64,000 nucleotides of DNA, taken from contig NC_077222.1 of the NCBI RefSeq assembly GCF_024763615.1, positions 75,888,001 to 75,952,000 on the forward strand. Reading direction: 5' to 3'. Both the position numbers and the translations under genes were made by a program. The notes beneath the pieces are model-generated. The model was not told the origin of the DNA, made no database searches, and saw only the letters and a list, made by a program, of their open reading frames with translations. Positions 12,601-27,600 of the stretch are shown here, in pieces. This DNA is from Phlebotomus papatasi. Taxonomy: Eukaryota > Arthropoda > Insecta > Diptera > Psychodidae. Numbering within the stretch: the first letter of the stretch is position 1; each line of letters begins with the position of its first letter.

Positions 12601-15600
12601 ATTTAAACCTGTAATTCAATTAAAATGAGAAAGATAATTTTACTATTATTTGTCATGTGATGGCGGTTTTTTTCTTTACAAAAGAGATAATGCTATAGCA
12701 CCACCTTCTCAATTTCTCGTTTATTTATTATTTACATACGTGCTTCTTGTTATTTTTTTAATTCCGTCCTATTTTTTGATATTCATCTGTTCTCAGGGAA
12801 AATCATAAAAAAAACATAATCCAGCACAGAATATTATGAAGAAGAAAAATCCACAAGATTACTCTGTATGTTTAATATCATAGAAAAAATATATTTAATC
12901 TGATTTTTTCCTTGCTTACGTATAATACAATTTGGTTCTCTCAATGCTTAAAAGTAATTTTCCACATGGATGCTATCTTTTGCCTCACTCCTCTAACAAT
13001 TTCATGAAGATTATGTAACGTAAAAATATTTATTTTGAGGACTCCAAACACAGAGGTATCCTCATAAAATAATGAAACATACACTTTGCAGTCCTTTTAA
13101 TTCGTTTGTCTGTGTTTTTTAAAAATTGTCAAAAAGCCACAAATCTGGGGCAATATCCAACAATAGTTCAATTGTGGTTCTTTTATAATATATAGTTTCT
13201 TATATAGTTTCCTTAATCCTGCAGATCAATAAACTTTTAACCATACTAAAATATAAATCATCGGTGTGCTCGCAACCGGTATATGATTCTCCAAAATTAT
13301 CTCAACTGTAGGCAAATAGCTTTCTGTTTCCACAATTTAACGTTGGTATTCGAAAACTTCAAAAAAGAATTTAGAATTTTCATGCTAAAAATTCGCACAA
13401 GGTTATAAATATTTCGAAAGCTCTATTCCAACCCCCTCGACCACCCCTTACTCAGGCGTATAAGGGGTAAAAAAATTAATTTTCAAATAATCATATCTTC
13501 GCTTCTAATTCTCAGAATCTGAAAGATTTTGGTGTTTTGGAAAGCTCTTGTACAGTACTACAACCCTTCTGACACATGTATTTCATCTGATTTAATCAAA
13601 AGTCCGATTCTTCGAAAATCGATTTTCGAAATTTCGGCTTCGAATATTTCAAAAACTAGACAATGTCTTGTCTTTAAATTTTAGTATGTTATAGCTAAGG
13701 TCGAGACCTTTTCAATGGTGGATCGCACTCCTCTCTCGATATTCCCTGACATAAGCTATAAAAGAAAATGTCTTGACCGGACTGTATTTTCGGTGTTTAT
13801 GAAGATATTTCGATAAAATCTCTTCATTCATTCAACCGAACTCTATCTCTAATATTCAGTAACCGATATTAATGAACTTTTTTCTTGGATTTTCGTATTC
13901 AGATTATTTAAAATAGAAAATGACTAGTGATAAGCCCAGATAAGCTTATGGTAGCTCAAATTCTTTTCAGGAAACCTCGAAATGCGTGCAACTCGGGGTG
14001 CTTCCAATTCGGAATGCGTGAAAATTCGTTTGTGAGTTGAATTTTGAGGGTAAAGAATCGCGTCGAGCAAATTTTTCTCAACGACCGAAACGGATAAAAT
14101 TGGCTCGACGCAATGAAATTAATGAAAATAACAAGTGCTTCGAAATCAAATTTTCCAAGTTTACAAGTAAAACTATATTCTTAGTAATATTGACTGCATT
14201 TAAGTTCAACTTTGCAGAAATAATAACTTCTTAAAAGCCACATGTTTACGAAATTAAGTTAAATTTTCAATTTTGAGCTTTCATCCACAAGAAATTTCCT
14301 ATTGAAAACATCCTGTTTTCTTCCCGCCATTTCTAAGCGTTTAAGAGAATGTTTTGTAAAGTAGGTCAAATGATTAAGTTTTGCTGACTTTTCACGAACG
14401 TAAACTTTCTGGAATCCTTTCAATCGACTTTATATTCTCATATTCATGGAATATTGCATTTTATTGGGGAATATACAATGTTTAAAGAAAGAAAATTTTA
14501 TTGTGTCAAAAACAAGGTGCAAAATTAAGGGGTCGTTGAAAAGTGTTTTTCATGTGAATAAAGAAGCAATGTTCTTGCAAATGGTTCTCCTACCATCTTG
14601 TGTCTATACAACTTTTCTGAGCTGGTACACTTGATCTTGATAGTTTTATTTAGTGGTGCAATTTTAGAAAGATGAAAATAGTCACACAAAGGCATCTGGG
14701 TAGAATTGTCTTCTAAATGGGAATCCCATTAGAAGATAGAGGTCTGCATAAGAATGAGACGTTCATGTGGATGTGATGCTAGTGCAGAAGATGGGCTCAA
14801 TGGTTTCAAATTTTCTAACTTTATATACAGATATTTTCTCTTATCAACTTTACATATGAATTGCCGTCATTATATAACGCTTTCTGTTTCACTTGCTTCA
14901 CCAAGGGTGAATTTTATGTAAAGTCTATAGGATAGGTGAAGGAAAAAGAAGGGTTTAGTGGTAGAGTTTTGGAAATATTCTAGCAAATTTTAATGTTGGC
15001 AAAGATGCGAAAGGAATGGATTAACCCTTTAATGACGATTAAGTGACTTAGAAAAACATTATTTATTTCATTTCTCTACTTGTATAATATCGTCGTTACT
15101 ATCGAACGTTATTGTATCTTCCGATTTGAATAGGTACTATTCAGAATTATTTCTTATCTTCAATCATGTTATTCGCAAAAGTAAAATCAGAATGGCCTAT
15201 TTATTTGTGGCATATTGACTAGGTTTTGTGCAGAAATTTTCTTAAGCTTTCTACAAAATGATTTTATCGTAATTGCAATATATAACAAAGTATTATCTAC
15301 AATTCTATGGAAATTACAGTTACGACAAATGACCATGAAATATTTGCTCGATTATGTTTTAGGTTTTCTGTAAAACTTGAATGTACAATAAAAGTATACC
15401 CCTGTCGCACAACTTTAACTGTCAAAACTACTGTGAGAAGTCTCAATTCTACTTACTTTTTTAAACTACTTAATTTATTTGCATTAGAATACTATACTTT
15501 GAAAATAAATCTTCTAATCAGATATTAATAAAAATCAAAATATTTAATTTTCAAACCTTTTTAAGTAGGGGAGACTGGGCTAAACTTAAAGTAGCACGAA

Positions 15601-18600
15601 ACACTAATAGGGGAAACTGGGGCACCACCAAACAGGGTTACCACCAAACCCTGCAATTTTTTAAATAGGTATAAGATTTCAGAGAATGAAACATACATGA
15701 AATCATAGATGCTATAGGGATGCTTGTCCAGAGAAAGAATTATCCACATAGTTCAAGTAGTTTAGAAATAAGAATATTTTTTCGCAAAATTGTGAGATTT
15801 TGATAATTTTAGTCATTTATATATCTACCTGGAAAATAAAACTGAAATAAGTTACATCAAACTTCACTACACCAGTACTTTCCTACATGTTTTGGGATAA
15901 TATTTACGTATCTACTAAAGAAATTAATGTTCACATTTTCTTAAAAGAATATAAAATGCATCACAAAACAGAGTTTGGGGCACCAACAAACATGCCAATT
16001 TCTCACAATTGCAGATGTCGCGAGCGTAGCTTGAATGGCAAAATTTTTCCTCTTATCTTTCTTACTCTTCATTTCCCTCTTTGTTCGATTTCTGAAATTT
16101 ATATCCATTCATGGGATTTTCATTCAAGACTCAGGGGAAATATAGTTTCAAGAACCCAATTTTGCATTAAATGATTCTTAATGATTCTTAAATGATTTTA
16201 ATCAAGGATTGACGAATGATTTCTCGATTTTATTACAAATAATCAGAAGAGCGCGCTAAATTTGAACTTTAGGTATAGTGTTTGCCACGATTTTAGTAGC
16301 GCTGCTTTCCATTCAGAAGTCGAATGTTGTCAAAATGATGAAAAATCCATTGAAAAATATGTTCGGTGTGCAGTGCTTTAGTTTTATGCTATTTTAGTCA
16401 CTCATTCTAAATTTTGCAGTGCTTTTTTGAGAATTATTTACTTTTTCAATACCTTCTTTATTATTAAGAGTTATGGTGAATGCCCAAAATAAGTTCAATG
16501 GGTGAGAAAAACAGGTGTTTTTTGGTGCCCCAGAAAGTGTTTATTGGTACCCCGGGTGGTTGGAAAAAAGCGAAAAATGCATGGTGATACAATTTTCCTA
16601 TTTACGGAAAATTGAAGTGCTTCACATCATCCTTGTATACATTAATATGCAGCCTATACCTAAGACTATAACATGGGGTAAGCAACATTTTTCTAAAATT
16701 CACAGTTTTCTTGGGAAATTCAGTCAAAATCGCATCTTTCAAAAGTGTTTGGTGGTACCCCAGTTTCCCCTAAATATTTATATCTACACTATAGTGAACA
16801 AGGATCCTTACAGTATCTCTAAATTCATATAGATCTCGTCGTCTCTATATGTAACATTTAATGAAAAAAGATTGCAGTTTTTACAATTGCCCCGTGTTTA
16901 CTGCTGCTTCAGTTTTCCCTAAACCTTTAATTTTATCCTTTTTTAATTAATGAAATTGTAATTTATTTTTCTAAGCAGAAAAAATCTTCGTAATCTATTC
17001 TTTTTACATAAAAAAAAGTAAAAAATTTCCCTCTAGATTTTCTTATCATAAATAAAGGGTTCAAGCTCCTCAATATCTTTTCATATGTATGTGCTCTGGT
17101 ATTCTCTCCTCCAAATGGATCATAGGGAAAACTTTACCACCATCTCATTCACATTTTATGCATCTTGGCAGATTTGTTTGCAACAGGAAGCCACACATAA
17201 TGCACTTTTCGGGGATAGAATGGGTGGTCCCAAGTACTACGTTCACTCACAACAAACTTTCACGACAAGCACTTTGGAAGCTAAAGATTTTCTTATTAAT
17301 CATAATTTATGTAAAGTGCATATAAAGGAAATTTGAATACCTTTTTGCCATGATTAAATTATTATTATGTGTCCCACCTACAATATATTATATATTAAAT
17401 ATATATGTGAGTTTCTGAGCTTTTTGTGATGGGTATCACGCGACAAAGTGGAGAAATGTGATATTGACAGTAGCCGTACTCACTATGGCGTTGTTATCTT
17501 GTAATATCGTTATCTCGTTATCTCGTTATGTTCTCGTAATGTATTTTATAAATGAAAAATTATAACAAGATAACAGATTACGGAGATTACGAGATAACAA
17601 CGCCATAGTGAGTACGGCTAGTGTGTCTATAAATTAATTAATGAAGACAGAGTGTGAAGAAATACTGTCTCATGCTGAAGAATTTCTAAGGTCCTTTGAA
17701 AGTTTACGACTAATTTCTCATGTAGAGTTTTACAAGACATAATACCAAAGAGTGTGTGAGTCATCCAAAAATAGAACCAAAATTACTTTCTCGAGATAAT
17801 TTAATATATCCTGCAATATATTGTTGATGAACTCTCATGCTGAGATGACAACAGTCACATCACGAGACTTAATAAAATGTTTTTGGCAGAAATTGTATCA
17901 CAAAAGATGATAATTTTAAACATCAAAAATATTCACAAAACGGCGATGTACATATATTAATAAGTTCACGTTCAATTTTCCTTTCATTTTGGCATCTACA
18001 TTACAATAGATACTTTTTCTTGCACATTTTTCTTATTTTTTTTTTCTTTTCATTGCAGCAAGAACGCCAGCAATTTGGAGAAGTTCCAATTGCGGATATG
18101 CAAGAGGGAATTGTACAAGAAAGATGATCCAATTGTTGAAGCGGTTATTCGCGATATGGCTGTATTGCCAATTAACCACGTTGGTAAGTACAAAATATTA
18201 TAATTACTACATACAGTGCCAGATTTTATCGCCGACAGTCATTGGCCGCATTCATGAACATGCATTCAAATGTCTCATATGCAAATAATTGAAAGATAAT
18301 CCATTTGCCAAAATTAATTTTTTTTCTGTAAATTTATGAAATATGAATTATTTTGGACGTAAATGCAAATTCAACAATTTGCAATAAATTTTCAGCAAAA
18401 AAAATTTCAAAAAAGAATTCATTTCATATGTTTGAGTTCATTATTGACATTTAATTTTTAAAATAAAAGTTCTACTTGTTTCTCTGTTTACCGTGCAATA
18501 GTTTTTCTTGCATACAAATTTTATAAAAGAAAAACATAATACAAAAAACTTCTGTTCTCTTTTATGATCACTGAAATGCTGTAATTGACAAAAGCACAAA

Positions 18601-21600
18601 AATTCGTTTTCTGAATAAATATGTAAAAAAAAATTGCTATCCTACACAGTATTAACGTATATATTTTCTGCTATATTTTCAATTTCCAGTAAAAATTCTC
18701 CCTGTTGCACAAATTATTTTCTGGATTTATTAAAATAAAAACATGGTGTATAGAGAAACAGGGGATTTTCCGTCATCAGAGCAACAAAAAGCATATTTGC
18801 GGGAAAAACTGTTTCATATGATAATGAAACCCCAAATTCTGTGAATAGACATAAGATTAAAAAAAAGAGTATAACAAAGTGTCCCAACTTTGTAGAATGC
18901 TCGTATTCCATAAATTCCCATTTTACATTGACTGCATACCGGTTTACTACCGATTTTAATTGGTTCATAAATTATCAGAAAATCATGCAAAAAAAATGGA
19001 AAATGATCTTTGGTGTTCACTTTGATGAGAGGAATATGTTGTGAGTAATAAGTCTATGATAAATTATGTTCTATTATGATAAATGTAAATTCAGAGTTGG
19101 AAAATTGATCCATCCTTTGCGAAAGGACCAAATTTGGATCAATATGAACCTTTTATTTTTACCAGTGTATGTATTTTCCGCTGGATTCTACTAACTTTTA
19201 AAACGACACTCGCGAGGCACAGCAATTTTCATATATTTGGCTAGCACTTTCTGTTGAGAACTACTGACCGGTCAGCATATTTTTGCTGATCGATTCAGCA
19301 AAAATATGCTGAAAACGCTGCCTTTTCTGCTAACTGTGCTCGCTGGGTAGTAATTTTCTCTGACTGTGAAGAAAAACAAATTTTTGTTGGGGATGGCAGA
19401 AAGTGAGGCGAAAGAAGAGAAAAACGCAATTATATAATATCCACTTATGGAGGGTCACCGAAAATCAGAAGTCGATATCTCTTACCATTTGTCATCTACG
19501 CCTGTAACGATTTGCAATACGAGTGAACTACTATATCGTTCTCATCCTTCTTATCAGTTCGAGCAATGAAATTTTTTGACCACATATAACACATTTTTTC
19601 TACAATTAATGTCAATAAAAGAGAATAAAGGGACAGATAATCCTAACCGGCTTATGTAGGTGAGATTCTTAACGTGAGCTAACTCGGAGTGCATGCAAAT
19701 TCGATTTAGAGCTGAAGTTGGAAGACGCCATTCAGTTATCTTGAATAAAATTCGTGAAATTATACAAATTTTGTATTTAAACCAAAATATCAAGGATTTG
19801 GATGAACTGACAGAAAAGTGTTATATGGGTTAAATGTAGACCAGAATGTTCTCTATAATTTTGCCGTAGAACTTGAACTCATCGATTACTCAGAAGCCAA
19901 GATAAGCGAGGTTTTTTGTTTCTTAACTCGTTTTTTCATCCAGAGTTCCCCAAGTAGTCATTTGTTGAACTTCAACTATATCAAAGAATTGTTGTCTTTT
20001 GTGGGACTTTCCATTTAAAACCCTATTTTAAGTGGCTTTGTGGAGTAGAGGCAGTCAAATTGGCATCTGAGTGATTTCAAAGCGTTATTATGAGAAAAAT
20101 CAATTTTTTCACACTTAAACGGAAAAATCTGAGTGATAGCTTAGTCTGAGTGGAAAATGATGTATGAACGAAATGTAGAGACAAATGTGCTCTACAATTA
20201 TGTCGAAGTAATCATCAAAATCGGTTCAGCGACAGTCGAGATAATTGAGGTTATGTGATATTGAAATTGGTTTTTCGACTGTGGCGCCCCTGGTGTTGGT
20301 CCCACGAAGTTCAAATGTTCTAGAAAGTTGTAGTATTTGGTGAAATATTTCGTTTAAGCCCTCATTCATCAAAATCGGTCACATAGAACCGGAGATATGA
20401 TTTTTTAAATTTTGTGAACTTTGACCCCTCATATCTCCGGTTCTATTGAAACCACAGCGCACATACGCACCATTTTGGAAACGTCCTAGACTGGACTACA
20501 ACATACTAAAATTTCATTAACTTGCACAATGCCGTTTTTGAGAAAAGTGACTTTGAATTTCGATGAATTTTGACGCTATCACAGCGCCACCTGTAGTGAC
20601 TTTTTGAACTTCCATCTGAAAGTGCTCATCGAGACGAAACCAAAAAGGTAAAATTTATGTCGATATGTTAATTAGAACCGGAGATAGAGGCCGGTCAATG
20701 TTCGAACTTTGACCCCTTATAGCTCGGGTCAGGGGTTATGGATCGACTTAAGGTTTTTTTTTGTTTGATAGGTATAATCAACGGCTACAACATACTAAAA
20801 TTTCAGCCCGATTGCATAAGGAATTTTTGAGTTATTTAACTTTTAAGATTTAAAAATTTTCTTTTTAATAATAGCGCCCCTAGCGGTGGTTTTATGAACT
20901 TGCGATGTTAGAAGAGGAAGTGGCATTTCACGAGAGCTTTCCAAAAAGCCCTCATTTTTTAAATTCTGACAATTAGAACCGGAGTTATGGCCATTTTAAG
21001 AAAAATTTTTTGGACCCTTATAGCTCGGGTCAGGGGGGTCGGGGACCTTAAGTTTGGTATTGATGGAAAGCTCTAAGGCCCAGCTATAACATACTAAAAT
21101 TTGAGCCCGCTCGATGCCATAGGGCCGGAGCTATTGAGAAAACAAAAAAAGGGGGGTCTTCAAAATGGCGGAAGGAGGGGTGGGGGGTGGGGGGTCAATG
21201 CACCATGTTGCAATTTTCATACGATATTTAACCTTTGCCGAAAACCGCAAGTCGATATCTTTTTTAGTTTAGGAGCTATTAAGCTCCAAAGAGCGGCCGG
21301 ACGGCCGGCCGGACGGCCGGCCGGCCGGCCGGGAACGTAACTTAGCCCCCCATATATTCGTGATCAGGAAGTGGCGAAACACATTTTGGCCAAGTTTGAG
21401 CGCGATCGGAGGACATGAAATTTTGTTAGGATTATAGTAGGTGAGATTGTTAAGAATCTCACCTAATATTATAATTATTTCTCAATTGTTATTCAATGAA
21501 CATTAAATATTATGCGCTATTGTGTTTTTATATATAACATAATCGTTTTAAAAACTTCATAATTGAAACGTATAACATTTTTTAAATGTATTGTTAGATT

Positions 21601-24600
21601 CTGAACTTAGATTTTTTTTTAAACTTTATCTGTGCAAGTTTTCGCACAACTTACTAATGAAACATTAAAAATATTTTCCATATATCATTAAAATTTTATT
21701 ACGAAAATTCTTTGAGATACTTTAGAGAGTTTAGAAATATTTTGTTTCTAATGTTTCTTCTAATCAGTGAAAAGCTCAAAACTCAAAATGTTACTAATGA
21801 ACGTGCAGTATTGTATAATTATGTAATATGTGTAAAAATAGCAACAAATTTGGTGAATGTGAAAACCAGAAAAGTTTAATAACATTATATTTTAATGAGT
21901 TCCCAGCTCTATATTAAGTTGTTTCGTATAGGTATATATATATTAAACCAAAAATGTATACTGAATAACAATACAGAGTTAGTTTAAACTATAAATTATA
22001 CTATAAATTTAATGAGATGCTCACACATTCTCTCAGTTTTGCACCCATATATTGTGTGCAGGAGTAGGTATGAACTGGAGGAAGAGACTTTTGTGTGCAA
22101 CTCATGGTAAAATTTTAATTTGATTCATTTGCTACAAGTTACAAAGTCTCTGTTTTACACACCGAGAGTATCATTTAAATGTGCAAATTACTTCCAATAA
22201 ATTTACCCTTAACATTTATATAGAATATCCTCATTTATTAATTTGACCTAATATATTTTATTTTATATTATTTTATTTTACTTGAATCATCTTAAAGAAT
22301 ACAAGAGACAAAAAATATCAGCAAAAAAATCATTCCAAAAAACTTGTAAATTGATTTCACTCATCAGACAACAAGAACTTTATTTGTGCTCATTGAATCT
22401 CAGGAGATTCACATGTCAAGACCTGCCTATAAAATGTCAAATTTATCAGAAAACAGAGGGTTGAGAGGCACTAAGAAAACAAATACATAAACTTCCAAGA
22501 CAATTTGCCATAATCGTAAAGTTGAGTGAATTTGTGAAAAACAGCAAAATCAGAAAAGTTTTCTTTTAGTCAATTGAATAAATCTCGAGCCATGTGCGAA
22601 ACGTCCTAAAGATTACATGTAAAAATTCACTCTTGGTAATTTTTGTGATTTTTTTCTTTTACAATTCCAAATATGTTGCTGAAAATCCGTCGAATTTTGA
22701 GTCACAGACGTTTCAAGAGATTTTTTTGACGGTAGAGAAAATATTAGGGTGCACCCCTGGAGCTTTCATATATGGATGAAAGTATCACCAATGAAATTCA
22801 CTGTGAGATGGAGACGAAATGTGTAGTAAAAATGTCACGATTTTACTGCATGTGTGACGCGTGGAGACTTCCATTCAGAATATTAGGGGGTGGTTTAGAT
22901 TGAAGGGTGAACGCATGAATCTCCCCCTGGAATAAACACTCTGAACTAACATACAAAGCACATTTTCCACTCACTCGTCGCGCAAGAAAAGCTCTGGTTT
23001 GCTGGAGTGGGTTTTGGTTGAGGAAAATCATTGAGTGGATCTAAGCGAGAGTTATACTTTTCTGAAAAAGGAAAGAGTTCCAGACCCAGACATCCTTAAC
23101 CAGCACACCACAATTGTCACATAGCAATAAAGTAGCAATTTTTATTGGCACTCGACTTTACTGACTTTGAAATTTTTCTCTCCCTTGACACCCTTTTATA
23201 CACAATTGTAGCATTATGTGGGGTAAATAGTGTATAGAGGAAGGAGAAAAATTGTTCAACATAAATTTCTTACTTAAAAATCATACTTCTCGCGATGCAA
23301 TATTTTGTTCGGCAATAGAGAAAATTTCTCCCAAGAGATACTTTAATATTGGTAAAATATTTATATAAAAAGAACCTAATGGATTTTTCTTTTCTCTTCT
23401 TTTCTTTGCAGTTCAAAAGGAGGGTGGAACTCAAATAAAACTCATCATTGAATATCCAAATGACATAAAGGCTCTGTTCAAGCCAATGAGGTGAGTTTTC
23501 CTTATACGCTATTTATTGGCGAAATTCTTCATATTCAACCCATGTCCTTCTGAGATATACAGGGGCAAATCATACTAGAAAAAACGTGTCATAATGCAAA
23601 ACATTTTATAAAAGGGGTGGCAAAGCGTCCCATGCTTTGCGAAATACTCGAACTCGTAACTTAGATGCTGTTCCTCAAAAATGCTTTCGATCCGTTCATA
23701 TCGTTTACCGATTTTCAATTGATTTGAACCGATTCATAAGGCCGTCTTCAGACTAGAGGTTTAGCCCAGTTTCCAACGGTCTCAAAATACTGAATAGCGA
23801 GCAATTTTATTGCTTTTTGAGAATCTATAGGTCTCTTGTCTTTAATAATCCAATCCTAAGTGAATTTTTAACAAAAAATCCTGATTGATAAGCAATTAGA
23901 GCAGTTAAGCCATATGGCTAAGTCTTAGACCTGAATCCCGTATAAGTCACTCAAAAGATCCCCAAAATAGTTTAAGAGAAATAAAATTGATTTTCTGATA
24001 AAAATTACTTATCGGTTCACAACCAATTGTTACCGGTCCATAATTGTCATAAATTCCAAGACCTTTCTAATGAGTCCAAACATAACGCTATTGTTAAGAA
24101 ACAACCTATTTAGAGCTCTTCTAACTTTTGACCTTGAAAACCGGTATTAGGAATGATTCAACGGTATTTTCGTATATGGATGAAATATGTCCACACCTCT
24201 AAAGCATATCCAAAAATCCCAAAATGGTTTTGGAGAGGATGGATAGAGGAGTGGGGAAAATTAGAAGCATGTTAGTGATGCAAAGGCCGACCTATGACTT
24301 CCGAAGGTCCCTAGTCTATATCAAATCGTTTGACCTGTAAAGGTACTAACATACAGACGAACAGACGGACACACAGCGTGACATCAATTCCCAAAAATCG
24401 TTTGAAAATGCGAAGATATGTTGAGAAAAAAATATCCGGGGGATGGAAATTTTAGGGGGTGAACGAGGGATTATTTACTGCTGTCTCTGTGAAATTCCAG
24501 CATTAAAAATATATAATTTGAGCAACAGATCTCAGTAAATTCTATTTCTATTGTAAGTAAAATTAAAATTTAAGTATAATTCTGTTAGTCGGTTTAGGCG

Positions 24601-27600
24601 TCTGGTGAATGGCCCTTACAGCATCTGCCCTAATGGGATACGCTTTGACATAATCTTGTTCCGATTACTCTCTTCCAGTTCTGTATCAAATATCTCGAGA
24701 GGAACTTCAACCACCACATATCAAATCAATTTTCTCCATTTGATTCTTAATCACCACGATTCTTGAGATTTCCTCTCAATTTACGAGTATTCCTTGATCT
24801 TTCTGGCTCTTGTGTGTTCATCAGTGAAAATCGACCCCATACCATATAATCATCTGCCCCCAATCCCCCTCAGACCGTCTTGCCGGTACATTTGATGTGT
24901 TGTTGGGAGAAAAACGGCGGAAAATCAATATCAATTTAAGAAGTCAGCTATTGAGTGTCTCTCATTCATTGACTTCCGTGCGGAAAGTGTGAGAGATGAA
25001 TGTGAAGGATGAGCAACAAGAGGTGACGGAAGGGATGAGTGAGAAGATTAAGGGTAGAAAGATGATGTCGCCTTGTGACTTTATCCCTTTTAGGAAGACA
25101 CATTTGAGCTTGTGGCAGCATGTTTAAACCTCATCTGACTCCTTATTATTTATCGTTTTCCCTTCTTGGCACCATCTTCCACCATCTGATGGTTATTGAT
25201 TGTTAGTGGGTTGAGGATTCTCTTGAATTAGGATTCCACCCTTTTTATCACTCTCTCCTCCATCCCTTTTGGGCATGATTCAATGAGACACAACACCACC
25301 AAGTAGATTAGACACAATCTCATGGAAATTTGCATACAATTCCACAAGCCTTTTGCCACCCATCCGACGCATTGCGGAAAGGGCGGATACAAAGATAGGG
25401 GATGGATGCCAAATTAAATTAACACACACCCGAGTGATTGAATAATTTCAACAGCAGCACGACACTGTGATTATTAATCCAATGATATCTTAACAATCGA
25501 AGTGATGAGATTAGTAGGATGTTGATTGAAGGGGAATAAGCAAGAGTTTTGTACCACATAAATAATTTCTCGCGTAAATTTTGAATATTTTATATGGTAC
25601 ATTGTCTGCTACTTTGCAGAAAATCATTCTATTTTCTTAATCTCCGTGTCTCTTCATCGTGTTTTAATTATTTATGCCATGACTTTTCCAGCACAAATTT
25701 GAAATGCTGACTTTGCGTTTAACTTTAATTATATGGACCACTTATACAAATCTTAAAGAAATTCATTAAACGATCAATTAAATCTCTGTGAAATATCCCT
25801 GTCCACGTGAAGTAAAGGAAAAGCTTTTGTGCTAAGAATATATAAACGGTATAAAACAAGTCTTTAGCTTCGGGGAAAGAACATTCACCACTTTTTACAG
25901 TATGAATAAATTACCATTGAAGCTGTATAGCACTCCAAACCAGTGCAAATATATCATCTGCCGAGGGTTTAAAGTTCTCCAAAGTCACCCTGACAATAAA
26001 TCACAACACCAAGGAACTTCTAAGTTGACTTGGAGACCTACACACATATTAATATTGCTTGAGGGATGATTTTTCCTTATCCTTAAATTTACCATCTTAT
26101 TTTGGAATAAATTGATGTAGATGTTAGTAAAGATTTAAGATAATACGGGGTCAAGTGTCTCAACATTTCTCTGTTGACACATTTTAGTAAAATACTTAGA
26201 TCCAAAGCATGGAACATTTTCTTCAAAACATTTTCTTGTTTCTTTAGAGAGAAACTGCAATTTTGCATCATCAATGGGTGGTTTTGCAAAATTCACATAT
26301 GTTTTGAAGTTAAAGCACAACAAATTACTTTTCCAACGGAGCCACATAAAATAAAACAATTAATAAAAAATATGTGCGGAGCGAAACCAAAACCAAATTC
26401 TTAATCAGAGGACTTAATTCTATCAAACGTACTATGGGAGACCTACATTACAAAAAATATATATATAAATTATTTTACATTGAAGCATTTTTTAAATATA
26501 AAAAATCAAAAGTCATTTAAAAGTTCCCAATAAGAATACCTTATAATTGGTTATTAAATTTCCATCAAAGAAAATTCCACATAGTACCTCCTCAATTATC
26601 CAATATAACCCACAGAGAAGTTTTTAATTGGAATCTTGGATATCTCTAATATGTATTAATTGCTCTTTGATTAAAATTTCCCTTTTATCATCTATCGTAT
26701 GCGGTATTTCCTAGATATTGCGAAGTAAGCTTTACGCTAGAGATCTAGATTTTGTCATGTACTCAATATAATGGTTCAAAGTGAAAAAGGAATAGGTCGT
26801 CATTTATTTTTCATTGTGGATGGTTGACAATCAAAGTACGAAATGGTATAACCGACAATGCTTCCCATTTTACATTTCTGTTGTTTCTGATTGATTGCAA
26901 TAATGGATATGAAGAATCATCCACTTTTCTAAAATTTCCACCCACTCAGTCGTCTTGTGTTTCAAAAGTGAAAAACATAAATCTCTTATGAGATATTCTT
27001 TTTGAGTTCCTTGTTTTCATGCTCCAACGTTTTCCATATGTATGTTTTCTACTAAATCACCCTTTCGAAGGGTGGTCAAAATTCAAAAGTACCTTCAAGA
27101 TCGTTGAGTGGCAGCTCCATATTCTCAATAAGTGGTCGTGGAAATTGCGTGCATTTTCCCATTTGTTGTATGCTGTTGTCGGAAAGCATATGAGTAATTT
27201 TGACATGAATCTCTTCATGGTACCCCCAAGTAGAAGGAAAAGCCAACAATAGGGTCAACGTTAGGAGAGAATAGTTGTTCCGGAGATCATGTAAGCGGCT
27301 TTGTTTTATTCATCATGAATTTTCCAATGCATGTATGTATATATATAGCCCAAGAAGTGAGGGAATTATACAATGAAAATATCTGGACTTGATGCATGAT
27401 TTAATTAAGTTCCAACAAACTTGGAACTTTGAAAAGAGAATAAGGCTTTCGCTGAGATTGACTGACAGACAAAATTGCTCACGTGCCACTTTAAACACTC
27501 TTACACACACTTCAGTAACTATCAAAATCTTTATGCCCTCTTTCTCTCAACTTCAACCTTTCTTCTATACACCATTTCATTGCTGTTTTAGAAATCTTTT

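Noticed and set aside
15887..16832. ORFs of 95 and 105 codons as transposase remnants of the mosaic MITE
   Set aside because: No catalytic motif or HTH is visible, and one frame simply reads the GGTGCCCC/GGTACCCC subterminal repeats.
19273..19311. microRNA precursor
   Set aside because: The perfect stem is only 17 bp with a 5-base loop and no extended lower stem, which is too short for Drosha/Dicer processing.
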